A DNA stretch of 64,000 nt from the NCBI RefSeq assembly GCF_963677575.1, contig NZ_OY782038.1, forward strand, positions 5,291,001 through 5,355,000, in the 5' to 3' direction. Of the stretch, positions 1 to 8,430 are shown piece by piece. The position numbers and the translations under genes were made by a program. A model generated the notes under the pieces. It saw only the letters and a list, made by a program, of their open reading frames with translations. It made no database searches and was not told where the DNA came from. This DNA is from an uncultured Draconibacterium sp. (GTDB lineage Bacteria > Bacteroidota > Bacteroidia > Bacteroidales > Prolixibacteraceae). The stretch's first letter is position 1. Each line of letters begins with the position of its first letter.

Positions 1-180
1 GCTGTTGCTTCATTTGGAATGTTGTTGCGAAAGTCAGAGTTTATCGGAAATACCACCATTGATTCGGTAGTGAAATTTGCCGAGGGAGCAAAAGGATCAG
101 ATGCTGAAGGTTATCGCAGCGAGTTTATCCGTTTGGCAAAAACTGTTGAAGACCTGGAATTGCTGGCAGAAGAGAAATAA
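1..180 (+). CDS. VWA-domain protein, YfbK type, C-terminal end (5' truncated by window)
   Basis: Frame 1 is open from the first base to a TAA at 178-180 and gives the last 59 residues of a protein. The text contains FGMLLRKSEF followed by a GYRSEFIRL segment, which resembles the C-terminal DUF3520 region of YfbK-like von Willebrand factor A proteins (GMLLRDSE...GYRAEF in that family). The rest of the protein lies outside the window, so the VWA domain and MIDAS motif cannot be seen. The family call rests on this short tail only. A strong terminator follows at 204-252. Confidence 0.7.
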   Translation, partial: AVASFGMLLRKSEFIGNTTIDSVVKFAEGAKGSDAEGYRSEFIRLAKTVEDLELLAEEK

Positions 181-203
181 GTAGAATCAGTTTGTCAGGA
201 ATG

Positions 204-252
204 CAGGGATTAAAACAAGTCTGGAAGGAAAAGTTTTAATCCCTGTTTTTTC
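204..252 (+). terminator. Rho-independent terminator after the VWA gene
   Basis: A perfect 13-bp inverted repeat (CAGGGATTAAAAC at 204-216, GTTTTAATCCCTG at 233-245) is followed directly by six T residues. It separates the VWA gene from the peptidase gene downstream. Confidence 0.85.
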
Positions 253-311
253 TCATGGCTGGATAAGCAGAACTTTTGCTATTTTCGGACTTCAATTTTA
301 AAATCGAAAAA

Positions 312-2435
312 ATGCGTCGAATACTAATTATTCTTTTCCTTTTTGTTCAGGCTTTTGCTTTTGCCCAAACCAAACAAATGAGTCTGGAAGATGCCGTTTA
401 CGGGCGGTACACGTATTTGTATCCCGAATCTATGACCGGATTGCAATGGATGGATGACGAACATTTCTCTTTTGTTGAAGATAAATCTATCATCGCTGAA
501 TCGGCAAAATCAGGCGAAAAAAATACTGTTGTTTCGCTCAACGAGTTGAATGAAATTACGGGTGCAAACTTAAAACGCATTCCATCATATCGCTGGATCA
601 GCAAAACGGATCTACTGATTTCATCCGCTAAAAAATATTGGATGATTGATATTGATCAAAAGGAAGTGAAATTTCAGATTGAACTCCCTGAAGAAGCAAG
701 CAATGCGAATTTCTCTGAAGAAGGACAATTTGTGGCTTTCACACAAGGAGATGATTTATTTGTAAGGCTGGCTGACGGAACAATAAACCAAATAACCAGC
801 GATGGAGGCAAGGGAATTGTAAACGGACAAACCGTACACCGCAACGAGTTTGGTATTTCCGGTGGTATTTTTAATTCGCCCGAAGGAAATTTTGTGGCTT
901 TCTACCGCAAAGACGAAAGTATGGTAAAAGATTATCCGCTGGTGGATTTTATGGCACGCGAAGCTGAATACACGCCCGTGAAATATCCGATGGCCGGAAT
1001 GGCAAGTCACCATGTAACGCTGGGCGTTTATAATTTGGAAAGTGGAAAAACAACTTTCCTGAAAACCGGTGAACCACTCGATCATTTTCTTACGAATGTG
1101 GCCTGGTCGCCCGATGAAAAATACATTTATATGGCGGAACTTAACCGCGAACAAAACCACATGCAATTGAATTGTTACGATGTGGCAACCGGTGATAAGG
1201 TGAAGACTCTTTTTGAAGAATCGTCGGATACATACGTGGAGCCGCTTTTCCCCATTCAGTTTTCGAAAGTAAATCCGAACGAATTTTATTACCTGAGCCG
1301 CCAGGATGGATGGTTTCATGTATACAAATACAATACCGATGGTGAGCTGGTTCCGCAGATTACAAAAGGAGAATGGGAAGTAACCAATATGCTTGGTTTC
1401 GATGCCAAAGAAAAGACATTATTTATTGAGGCTACAATTGACGATCCATTGCAAAACAACATTTATAAGGTAGATGTAAAATCAGGAAAAACAGAACGAC
1501 TTTCATCAGAAACAGGTGTACATAGCGGAAACTTAAGCCCGGAAGCTGGTTATATTTTAGATCGCTGGTCGGCCAAAGAAGTGCCGGGAAAAATTAATTT
1601 AGTCTCTGCAAACGGAAAAGACACGCGAACAATTTTTGAGTCGGAAGATCCCCTAAAAGATTACCAGTTGGGCGAAAACAAACTGGCAACCTTAAAAACT
1701 AAGGACGGAAAATACGACTTGCATGGGCGATTGATTCTACCGAATGATTTTGATCCGGCGAAAAAATATCCGGTTGTCGTATATGTTTATGGCGGGCCGC
1801 ACTCGCAACTGGTAACTAAAAGCTGGCACAATCAGGCACGCTGGTGGCAATATTATATGGCGGCGCAGGGCTACATTGCGTTTACGCTTGATAACCGCGG
1901 TACTCTAAATCGTGGTCGTGCTTTCGAGACAGCTATTCACCGAAATTTGGGCGTGGTGGAAACCGAAGACCAAATGCAGGGAATTGAATATTTACTTTCA
2001 TTGCCTTATGTTGATGCCGATAGGATTGGCGTTCACGGGTGGAGCTACGGTGGTTTTATGACGCTGAACTTAAAGCTGAAGCATCCCGAGATTTTTAAAG
2101 TGGCAGTTGCCGGTGGACCGGTGGTTGACTGGAGCATGTACGAAGTGATGTACGGCGAGCGCTACATGGATATGCCACAGGAAAATCCGGAAGGATATAA
2201 AAATGCTAACATGACTAATTATGTGGAGAACCTGGAGGGAAAACTGATGCTGATTCATGGGGTGCAGGACGAAACGGTTGTAATGCAACACAGTATGAAA
2301 TTCTTGCGCGAATGTGTGAAACAGAACAAGCAGGTCGACTTTTTTGCTTACCCTATTCATCCGCATAATGTGCGTGGAAAAGACCGCATACACCTGATGG
2401 AGAAGGTAAGTCAGTATTTCTTCGAGAACTTATAG
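312..2435 (+). CDS. Dipeptidyl peptidase IV family serine peptidase (S9)
   Basis: Predicted exported prolyl-dipeptidyl aminopeptidase that trims dipeptides from peptides in the periplasm. The start is placed at ATG 312 rather than the upstream ATG 276, because 312 gives a clean signal peptide (MRRILIILFLFVQAFAFAQ). The resulting protein is 707 aa, normal for the family. The N-terminal two thirds is the beta-propeller, including the family block VHRNEFGISGGIF and the DESMVKDYPLVDF stretch. The C-terminal alpha/beta hydrolase domain carries HGWSYGGFM with nucleophile Ser578, Asp653 in HGVQDETV and the likely catalytic His685 in HPHNVRG. It is monocistronic: terminator upstream, about 270 bp without genes downstream. 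Confidence 0.92.
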   Translation: MRRILIILFLFVQAFAFAQTKQMSLEDAVYGRYTYLYPESMTGLQWMDDEHFSFVEDKSIIAESAKSGEKNTVVSLNELNEITGANLKRIPSYRWISKTDLLISSAKKYWMIDIDQKEVKFQIELPEEASNANFSEEGQFVAFTQGDDLFVRLADGTINQITSDGGKGIVNGQTVHRNEFGISGGIFNSPEGNFVAFYRKDESMVKDYPLVDFMAREAEYTPVKYPMAGMASHHVTLGVYNLESGKTTFLKTGEPLDHFLTNVAWSPDEKYIYMAELNREQNHMQLNCYDVATGDKVKTLFEESSDTYVEPLFPIQFSKVNPNEFYYLSRQDGWFHVYKYNTDGELVPQITKGEWEVTNMLGFDAKEKTLFIEATIDDPLQNNIYKVDVKSGKTERLSSETGVHSGNLSPEAGYILDRWSAKEVPGKINLVSANGKDTRTIFESEDPLKDYQLGENKLATLKTKDGKYDLHGRLILPNDFDPAKKYPVVVYVYGGPHSQLVTKSWHNQARWWQYYMAAQGYIAFTLDNRGTLNRGRAFETAIHRNLGVVETEDQMQGIEYLLSLPYVDADRIGVHGWSYGGFMTLNLKLKHPEIFKVAVAGGPVVDWSMYEVMYGERYMDMPQENPEGYKNANMTNYVENLEGKLMLIHGVQDETVVMQHSMKFLRECVKQNKQVDFFAYPIHPHNVRGKDRIHLMEKVSQYFFENL

Positions 2436-2628
2436 ATAAAAGTCATGTCTTACATTTTGGTTGCGACATTTCGAACTTGTTTTGGAATCTCCATTATTTA
2501 AAGGGTAATAAGAAAAACAGCATAATGCACCAAAAGTTGCATGGAAGACCTAATATCAAAGGGTTTTAAGGCTTATCCGTTTCTTTATATTTAAATTTAC
2601 GACTAAATATGTCAGTAATTCGAAAAAT

Positions 2629-2660
2629 TGAACAATCTGACGTAAAAAGCAATAACTTTG
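2629..2660 (+). promoter_or_regulatory. Bacteroidota-type promoter for the XRE-cupin / acyl-CoA ligase operon
   Basis: TTG at 2629-2631, a 21-bp spacer and TAACTTTG at 2653-2660 match the Bacteroidota consensus (TTTG, 19-21 bp, TAnnTTTG). The start codon lies 43 bp downstream. No other signal was seen in the 2436-2703 gap. Confidence 0.5.
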
Positions 2661-2703
2661 TCTTCTGCTAAATGATATAAACTAAACAATAGAACTAAAC
2701 ATT

Positions 2704-3258
2704 ATGAACGGACAAATTAAAGAGATAGCCATGAGGCTAAGAGGTTTACGCGATATGCTCAATATTTCTGTTGACGAAATAGCAACCAGTTGCCGGGTGT
2801 CCGCCGAAGAATACGAGGGATACGAAAGCGGGAAAACGGATATTCCGGTTGGTGTTCTTGAAAACATTTCGAAAAAATATAACATTGAATTGACGGCATT
2901 GCTGTTTGGCGATGAGCCTCATATGAAATCGTTCTATCTCACCCGGGCAGGGCAGGGAACTGCCATGGAACGTACCCGGGCATATAAATACCAGGCGCTG
3001 GCATCGGGGTTTACAGGACGAAAAGCTGATCCGTTTATTGTAACCATTGAGCCGGATGCTGAAGAAAAACCAATTCATCTGAATAGTCACAACGGACAGG
3101 AAATGAACTATGTTTTGGAAGGCAAAATGCTGCTGAGTGTCGGAGGACACGAATTCACACTGAACGAAGGAGACAGCCTTTATTTTGACGCTACACTTCC
3201 GCATGGAATGAAAGCATTGGAGGGGAAAACGGTAAAATTTTTGGCCGTAATTCTATAA
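2704..3258 (+). CDS. XRE-family transcriptional regulator with C-terminal cupin
   Basis: 184-aa cytoplasmic DNA-binding protein. Residues about 7-63 form a lambda-repressor-like helix-turn-helix (LRDMLNISVDEIATSCRVS). Residues about 105-180 form a cupin_2 domain (HNGQEMNYVLEGKMLLSVGG, then GDSLYFDATLPHGM), which in related HTH-cupin proteins binds a small effector. The gene is followed after only 17 bp by an acyl-CoA ligase, so the two are probably co-transcribed and the regulator probably senses something linked to that ligase. The ligand is unknown. Confidence 0.88.
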   Translation: MNGQIKEIAMRLRGLRDMLNISVDEIATSCRVSAEEYEGYESGKTDIPVGVLENISKKYNIELTALLFGDEPHMKSFYLTRAGQGTAMERTRAYKYQALASGFTGRKADPFIVTIEPDAEEKPIHLNSHNGQEMNYVLEGKMLLSVGGHEFTLNEGDSLYFDATLPHGMKALEGKTVKFLAVIL

Positions 3259-3275
3259 TAAAACTTTGACGCAAC

Positions 3276-4937
3276 ATGATTGAAAAATACTTAAAACAGA
3301 CTGCTTTTACCGACTTTGAGGATTTTAAAGCCAATTACGAGTTAATTATTCCGGAGGATTTCAACTTTGCTTACGACGTTGTTGACGGCTGGGCAGAGAA
3401 AGAACCCAACAAGAGGGCTTTGCTCTGGACAAACGATAAAGGCGAAAGCCGTTCTTTTACTTTTGGCGAATTGAAAGAAATAACTGATCGTACTGCCGGT
3501 TATTTATCCTCGTTGGGAATTGGAAAAGGCGATATGGTTATGGCCATTTTGAAACGTCGTGCCGAGTTTTGGTTTACCATTATTGCCTTGCATAAGATAG
3601 GCGCGGTTATTATTCCAGCCACTCATTTGTTGACGAAAAAAGATATTGTTTACCGTAACAATGCTGCCACAATAAAAGCCATTATTTGCGATGGTGATGA
3701 ACTGATCACCACTCACGTGAATGATGCTTTGCCCGAGTCACCATCCATAGAAAAAGTGGTGTCTATTGGCCCGGTTATTCCTGAAGGATGGGAAGATTTT
3801 CATAAAGGAATTGAAAATGCTGAGCCATTCCAACGTCCTGCTGAGCCTACAAAAAATGATGATCCGATAATTGTAAGTTTTACATCGGGAACCACGGGCG
3901 ATCCGAAAATGGTGGTGCTCGACAGTGCTTATCCACTAGCACACATTGTAACAGCTAAATACTGGCAAAATCTTCATCACGACAGTCTCCACCTTACCAT
4001 TGCCGACACCGGCTGGCTAAAAGCCGTTTGGGGAAAATTATACGGACAGTGGCTTGTTGGCGCTTCGGTTTTTGTTTACGATCATGAGAAATTTACGCCT
4101 TCCGATATTCTGGAAGTGCTTTCAAAATACCAGGTTACCTCGCTTTGTGCACCGCCAACTATTTTCCGTTTTCTGATCCGGGAGGAAATGAGTAAATACG
4201 ATTTATCGGCACTGGAATGGTGTACGATTGCCGGCGAAGCTTTAAATCCGGAAGTTTACAACAAGTTTCATGAATTAACAGGAATTAAACTACGCGAGGG
4301 GTACGGACAAAGTGAAACAACCTTGTCGGTATTTACTTCACCATGGGTAGAACCAAAGCCGGGTTCGATGGGATTGCCAAGTCCGCACTACGATATTGAT
4401 CTGCTAACTTCAGAAGGAAGATCCGCAGAAGCGGGTGAGCAGGGACAAATTGTAATTCGTATCGATAAAAATTATCCGGCAGGATTGTTCGACGGCTATT
4501 ACCGCAATCAACAGTTAACTGACGAAGCTATGTCGGATGGAATTTATTACACCGGAGATTTAGCCTGGAAAGATGAGGATGGTTATTTGTGGTTTGTGGG
4601 GCGTGCCGACGATGTGATTAAAAGTTCGGGATACCGAATCGGGCCTTTCGAGGTGGAAAGTGCGTTGATGACACACCCTGCTGTAGTGGAATGTGCGATT
4701 ACCGGAGTTCCCGACGAAATTCGTGGACAGATTGTGAAAGCTACCGTTGTTTTGGCGCCCGATTATAAAAAGCGTGCCAGCGATGAGTTGGTAAAAGAGT
4801 TGCAAAATCACGTAAAAGAGGTGACCGCTCCGTATAAATATCCGCGGCAAATTGAGTTCGTTGATGAGTTGCCAAAAACCATCAGCGGAAAAATTCGCCG
4901 GGTAGAGATTCGTGAGCGTGATCATGTAGTTTCGTAA
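3276..4937 (+). CDS. AMP-binding acyl-CoA synthetase (acetyl/medium-chain type)
   Basis: 553-aa member of the ANL adenylating family. It activates a carboxylic acid to an acyl-AMP and then transfers it to CoA. Visible motifs are the P-loop-like SFTSGTTGDPK, the adenine-binding GYGQSETT, the YYTGDLAWKDEDGY motif, the hinge GRADDVIKSSGYRIGPFEVE, and the C-terminal PKTISGKIRR whose Lys is the catalytic lysine of the family. The length fits acetyl-CoA or medium-chain ligases; the substrate cannot be read from sequence. It is the second gene of an operon with an HTH-cupin regulator. The gap after it holds a palindromic repeat element rather than a simple terminator. Confidence 0.88.
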   Translation: MIEKYLKQTAFTDFEDFKANYELIIPEDFNFAYDVVDGWAEKEPNKRALLWTNDKGESRSFTFGELKEITDRTAGYLSSLGIGKGDMVMAILKRRAEFWFTIIALHKIGAVIIPATHLLTKKDIVYRNNAATIKAIICDGDELITTHVNDALPESPSIEKVVSIGPVIPEGWEDFHKGIENAEPFQRPAEPTKNDDPIIVSFTSGTTGDPKMVVLDSAYPLAHIVTAKYWQNLHHDSLHLTIADTGWLKAVWGKLYGQWLVGASVFVYDHEKFTPSDILEVLSKYQVTSLCAPPTIFRFLIREEMSKYDLSALEWCTIAGEALNPEVYNKFHELTGIKLREGYGQSETTLSVFTSPWVEPKPGSMGLPSPHYDIDLLTSEGRSAEAGEQGQIVIRIDKNYPAGLFDGYYRNQQLTDEAMSDGIYYTGDLAWKDEDGYLWFVGRADDVIKSSGYRIGPFEVESALMTHPAVVECAITGVPDEIRGQIVKATVVLAPDYKKRASDELVKELQNHVKEVTAPYKYPRQIEFVDELPKTISGKIRRVEIRERDHVVS

Positions 4938-4950
4938 TTTATCGATCATC

Positions 4951-5073
4951 CAACCCGTACCGGATTGTTGAATTGATTATTTATTTGGCATAATTACTCT
5001 AAAAGAATCCGGTACGGATTCGCTTATAGTAGTAAGGGGGACCGGTATTCGTTTCACAACCCTGTAGGGGTTG
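4951..5073. repeat. Palindromic intergenic repeat element
   Basis: CCGTACCGGATT at 4955-4966 is the exact reverse complement of AATCCGGTACGG at 5006-5017. A second hairpin, CAACCC-TGTA-GGGGTTG, lies at 5057-5073, and CCAACCC at the left edge can pair with GGGTTGG at the right edge. The nested dyads look like a BIME/REP-type element between the ligase and the LysM gene. It could also act as a terminator, although no T-run follows. Confidence 0.55.
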
Positions 5074-5132
5074 GATAATTTTGTATAAATCCTTCCTAAT
5101 AATTGTGGACTGTTTAATCGGAAATCATATTT

Positions 5133-6689
5133 TTGCGTAACATTTTTGCAGAATTGTATTTGAAACGATTAGTACAAAATAAGCCGGGTTCTTTAATTGG
5201 AATTTTTGTGGTTTTGCTGTTGTTTGTTCCCCTTTTAAATTGGGGGCAAGACAGTATTAACGACGAAGATTTCGAACAACGGTTGCTACAAAATATTCAT
5301 CAGCAGGTTTTTGAATATCCATGGAACGATGCCGCTTTTTTTCCGGGGAAACTGGAGTTGGCAAATCGTCAGGAAATGAAGCGGGAACTAAAAGACGCGA
5401 AAGATTATGCACATAATCCGGATGCGTTTGCGACTTATTTTTCTGTTTTAGATAATTTGCCTGCACCCGATAAGGCAATTTTTATTAAAAGTTTCTATTT
5501 CCATCAATCTGAAATAAAAAGCGAGTTAGACAAAGCAGGTCTTGGCGAAGATTTACAATATTTGCCTGCGACACTTTCAGCATTTAATTCGGAAGCCAAA
5601 AGTTCGTTTAAACGTGCCGGCGCATGGCAACTGACACATTTTCAGGGGGTGTTAAATGGTTTGCAGATCAATAAACTTATTGATGAACGTCTGAATGTTT
5701 CAAAAGCGACTCACGCCGCTGTTCTGGAGTTGAAGCAGAATGAAGCTGTATTTGATCATCCGAAAAAAGCCATGCTGGCATTTGTTTTCGGAAAGACAAA
5801 AATTAAGAATCTTTGTCGGCGCGCAGGAGGTGATGATTGTTCTGTAAACGAGTTGTTGGAAGTAGCACCGAAAGAAATGACTGATTTTATTGCGGCCTAC
5901 CAGGCAACAGCAGCATTTTTGAGTCAGAATAAATTTATACCTGAACAGGAGCTGCAAAAAACGGCAGAAGCAAAAGTACGCCTGCAAACGCATTTTGATC
6001 AGATTAGTGCAGTTTTGCCGATTTCAGCGAATGAACTTCGCTTTTTAAATCCACAATTTCCATACTCAATCATTCCGGAACAGGCATCGATTACCTTACC
6101 TGAAAAATTGAAACAAGACTTTCTGTTTTTGCAGGACTCCATTTATAATGGTGTCGACTCAACGCTGTTTGAAGTGGTGGCGCAAAAAATTGAATACCCG
6201 CCGGCACCCAACCGTCAGTATGTTGGAGAAAAGGTAAAAGACCTGGAAATTGAAGGAAAAACGAAAATCAAATACACCATAAAATCGGGCGATGTGCTGG
6301 GGTTTATTGCTGAAGATTACGATGTGCGTGTAGCCGATTTAAAATACTGGAACAATATTTACGACGAACGCAAAATTCAGGCGGGTAAAACGCTTGATAT
6401 TTTTGTCGATGATGAAAATGCAGAATATTATCGTGGCCTTCAGCAACAAACGACTAAAAAAGAGAAACCGGAAACTGTTGTTCCTGATTTTGTTTCTGCA
6501 ACTTTACCGGGGATTGTAATTCCTGAGTCATCGAGAAAAGTTGAGCACATTGTAAAAAGTGGCGAGTCGCCTTATGTAATCGCCCAAAAATACGATGGCG
6601 TAACTCCCGAGAAAATATTGGAATGGAACAGCATCAGCGATGCGCGTAAAATTCAAATCGGTCAGAAATTAATCATTTACGTTCAATGA
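5133..6689 (+). CDS. LysM protein with degenerate MltD-like transglycosylase domain
   Basis: 518-aa envelope protein. The start is TTG 5133 (no ATG is available before the hydrophobic segment); residues about 20-37 are a signal or anchor. Residues about 135-285 align by eye to the MltD/SLT lysozyme-like domain (LQYLPATLSAFN, RAGAWQ, IDERLNVSKATHAA). The catalytic Glu of the canonical LPxVES motif is replaced by Leu148, so it is probably not an active lytic transglycosylase. Two LysM glycan-binding repeats follow at about 387-435 (KSGDVLGFIAEDYDV) and 471-518 (KSGESPYVIAQKYDG). It leads a run of genes with two SGNH proteins and an MBOAT acyltransferase, suggesting a glycan-binding scaffold for envelope O-acetylation. 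That role is inference. Confidence 0.75.
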   Translation: MRNIFAELYLKRLVQNKPGSLIGIFVVLLLFVPLLNWGQDSINDEDFEQRLLQNIHQQVFEYPWNDAAFFPGKLELANRQEMKRELKDAKDYAHNPDAFATYFSVLDNLPAPDKAIFIKSFYFHQSEIKSELDKAGLGEDLQYLPATLSAFNSEAKSSFKRAGAWQLTHFQGVLNGLQINKLIDERLNVSKATHAAVLELKQNEAVFDHPKKAMLAFVFGKTKIKNLCRRAGGDDCSVNELLEVAPKEMTDFIAAYQATAAFLSQNKFIPEQELQKTAEAKVRLQTHFDQISAVLPISANELRFLNPQFPYSIIPEQASITLPEKLKQDFLFLQDSIYNGVDSTLFEVVAQKIEYPPAPNRQYVGEKVKDLEIEGKTKIKYTIKSGDVLGFIAEDYDVRVADLKYWNNIYDERKIQAGKTLDIFVDDENAEYYRGLQQQTTKKEKPETVVPDFVSATLPGIVIPESSRKVEHIVKSGESPYVIAQKYDGVTPEKILEWNSISDARKIQIGQKLIIYVQ

Positions 6690-6776
6690 AACGAGCGCGT
6701 AAAAATATTGACATAGAGGAGCGAAAATGTAAGCGAGTTACATCGAATACCGCTGAAGGGTTTTAATAATAATGAG

Positions 6777-8243
6777 ATGAAACCACTACAAACATTAATA
6801 TTTACTTTGAGCGTAATTGCATTGTTAGCAGGCGCTATGTGGCTGATGCCTGACGATGGTTTCGGGGTAGGTGAAATGACATTTCACATGCCAACTTTTT
6901 CGGAAATGCTCGGTGCCGATGATGTGGAATATGCTGACGTTTCAGAGATTATAGCGCAACAGTTTGAGATCGATTCGCTGGTGGATATTGAACGGGACAC
7001 CATTGCCGGAGATACCATTCTTGAAGTGATTCATCGGGCAGATTATGATACGCTGGTGCAATCGGTGCGGCGTATAGAAATTACAGATGCCGGAAAAGAA
7101 AACCTGTACCGCTTTTTTGATCATTTGAAAAACGATTCGCTGGTTCGAATTATGCATTACGGCGACAGCCAGATTGAAGGCGACCGTATTACAGCTTTCC
7201 TGAGAAATAAATTTCAGGTGAAATTTGGCGGAACCGGAGTTGGTTTGCGTCCGGCTTTGCAACCTTATGATTATGTTTTTAGTGCCAATCAAGTCAACTC
7301 CGACAACTGGAAACGTTACCCTATTTACGGGAAGGTAGACTCAACGGTAGAGAACAGTCGATATGGTGTAATGGGAGCTTTCTCGCGTTATGCACCTTTG
7401 GCCAGCGACACAATTCCGTTTAAAGATTCAATAATTTACGAGGCAGAAATGAATGTCTCGAAATCAGATATTTCATATAAACGTACCCGCGAATACGAAA
7501 ATATGCGATTGTTTTATGGGCATACAAAACGTCCGGTTGCCGTTCAGTTAATGGCTCGTGGCGATACGGTTTTAATTGATACGCTTGTGGCGGACACCAT
7601 GTACGCCGTGCTTGAATGTGAATTGCCCGACTCAACAACCAGTGTCACATTAAAATTCTCGGGTTACGATGGCCCCGATGTGTACGGAATTGAACTGGCC
7701 TCAAAAAAAGGAGTTATCATGGATAACATTGCCTTGCGCGGTAGTTCCGGTACCATCTTTACAAAAGCCGATTATGAGCTGAGTTTGAGGATGTACAATG
7801 ATCTGAATCCAAAGTTTTTTATTCTGCAGTTTGGAGGAAACGTAATTCCATATATTAAAGATAAGAAAGCGATTGAACGTTATGGCCGCTGGTTTGGCAG
7901 TCAGATACGAAGAATAAATTCCTTGTGTCCCGATGCGGCAATTCTGGTAATTGGGCCAAGCGATATGTCGACAAAGAAAAAGGACAAATATGTTACCTAC
8001 AAACATTTACCGCAGGTGGTGGAAATGCTCAAACAGGTAGCGTTGGAAAATAACTGTGCTTATTGGGATATGTACGAAGCGATGGGAGGTCACAACAGTA
8101 TGCCGTCGTGGGTGAATGCTCAACCCGAATTGGCACGGCCCGATTATGTGCATTTCTCGGCACGTGGAGCCCGATTGGTTGCCAATATGTTCTACAATGC
8201 ATTGATTCTGGAGTACAACAATTATTTGGAGGAGGAGATGTAA
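6777..8243 (+). CDS. SGNH/GDSL-family esterase or acyltransferase-like protein
   Basis: 488-aa protein with an N-terminal membrane anchor or signal (residues about 5-25) and a C-terminal SGNH fold. Block I is MHYGDSQIEGDR with the nucleophile Ser in GDS. Block III is LQFGGNVIPYI. Block V is RPDYVHFSARG, giving the D-x-x-H pair. In Bacteroidota, such proteins beside MBOAT acyltransferases are thought to work like AlgJ/AlgX or PatB, placing acetyl groups on an exported polysaccharide or peptidoglycan. The stop codon overlaps the ATG of the next open frame at 8243 by one base, but the likely working start of the next gene is further downstream. The carbohydrate acceptor cannot be inferred. Confidence 0.85.
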   Translation: MKPLQTLIFTLSVIALLAGAMWLMPDDGFGVGEMTFHMPTFSEMLGADDVEYADVSEIIAQQFEIDSLVDIERDTIAGDTILEVIHRADYDTLVQSVRRIEITDAGKENLYRFFDHLKNDSLVRIMHYGDSQIEGDRITAFLRNKFQVKFGGTGVGLRPALQPYDYVFSANQVNSDNWKRYPIYGKVDSTVENSRYGVMGAFSRYAPLASDTIPFKDSIIYEAEMNVSKSDISYKRTREYENMRLFYGHTKRPVAVQLMARGDTVLIDTLVADTMYAVLECELPDSTTSVTLKFSGYDGPDVYGIELASKKGVIMDNIALRGSSGTIFTKADYELSLRMYNDLNPKFFILQFGGNVIPYIKDKKAIERYGRWFGSQIRRINSLCPDAAILVIGPSDMSTKKKDKYVTYKHLPQVVEMLKQVALENNCAYWDMYEAMGGHNSMPSWVNAQPELARPDYVHFSARGARLVANMFYNALILEYNNYLEEEM

Positions 8244-8263
8244 TGGGGAAGAAAGTAAGAAGT

Positions 8264-8430
8264 ACCGAGTTTCGAGCTTCGGGTTTCGAGTTCTGCGTCA
8301 TTTCGAACGCAGTGAGAAATCTGTTTCAACGAAGCTTCAAGTTTCAAGTTACAAGTTTCAAGAGCTTATTTGATTCAGTAGAACAATCTTTGTTCAATCT
8401 CCATCAATCTGCATCAATCTTAGTGCAATC
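8264..8430. repeat. Mosaic of short-period repeats between the two SGNH genes
   Basis: Three phased tracts adjoin each other. Heptamers at about 8264-8298 include ACCGAGT, TTCGAGC, TTCGGGT and TTCGAGT. A second heptamer run at 8335-8362 has CTTCAAG, TTTCAAG, TTACAAG, TTTCAAG. Five decamers at 8381-8430 are mostly of the form nnnTCAATCT. Between the heptamer runs, 8296-8322 is a half copy of the dispersed GTCATTTCGA...GAGAAATCT palindrome also found at 31619 and 33925. The reading frame stays open through all of it, which extends the apparent N-terminus of the next gene. Confidence 0.75.

Noticed and set aside
756..1319. 187-codon antisense frame inside the peptidase gene
   Set aside because: Shadow of the coding strand; composition (many His, Ile, Phe) fits reverse reading of a Bacteroidota gene.
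8063..8422. N-terminal extension of the second SGNH gene back to ATG 8063 or 8243
   Set aside because: The stretch overlaps the previous gene and then consists of short-period repeats; it would place the signal peptide in the protein interior.
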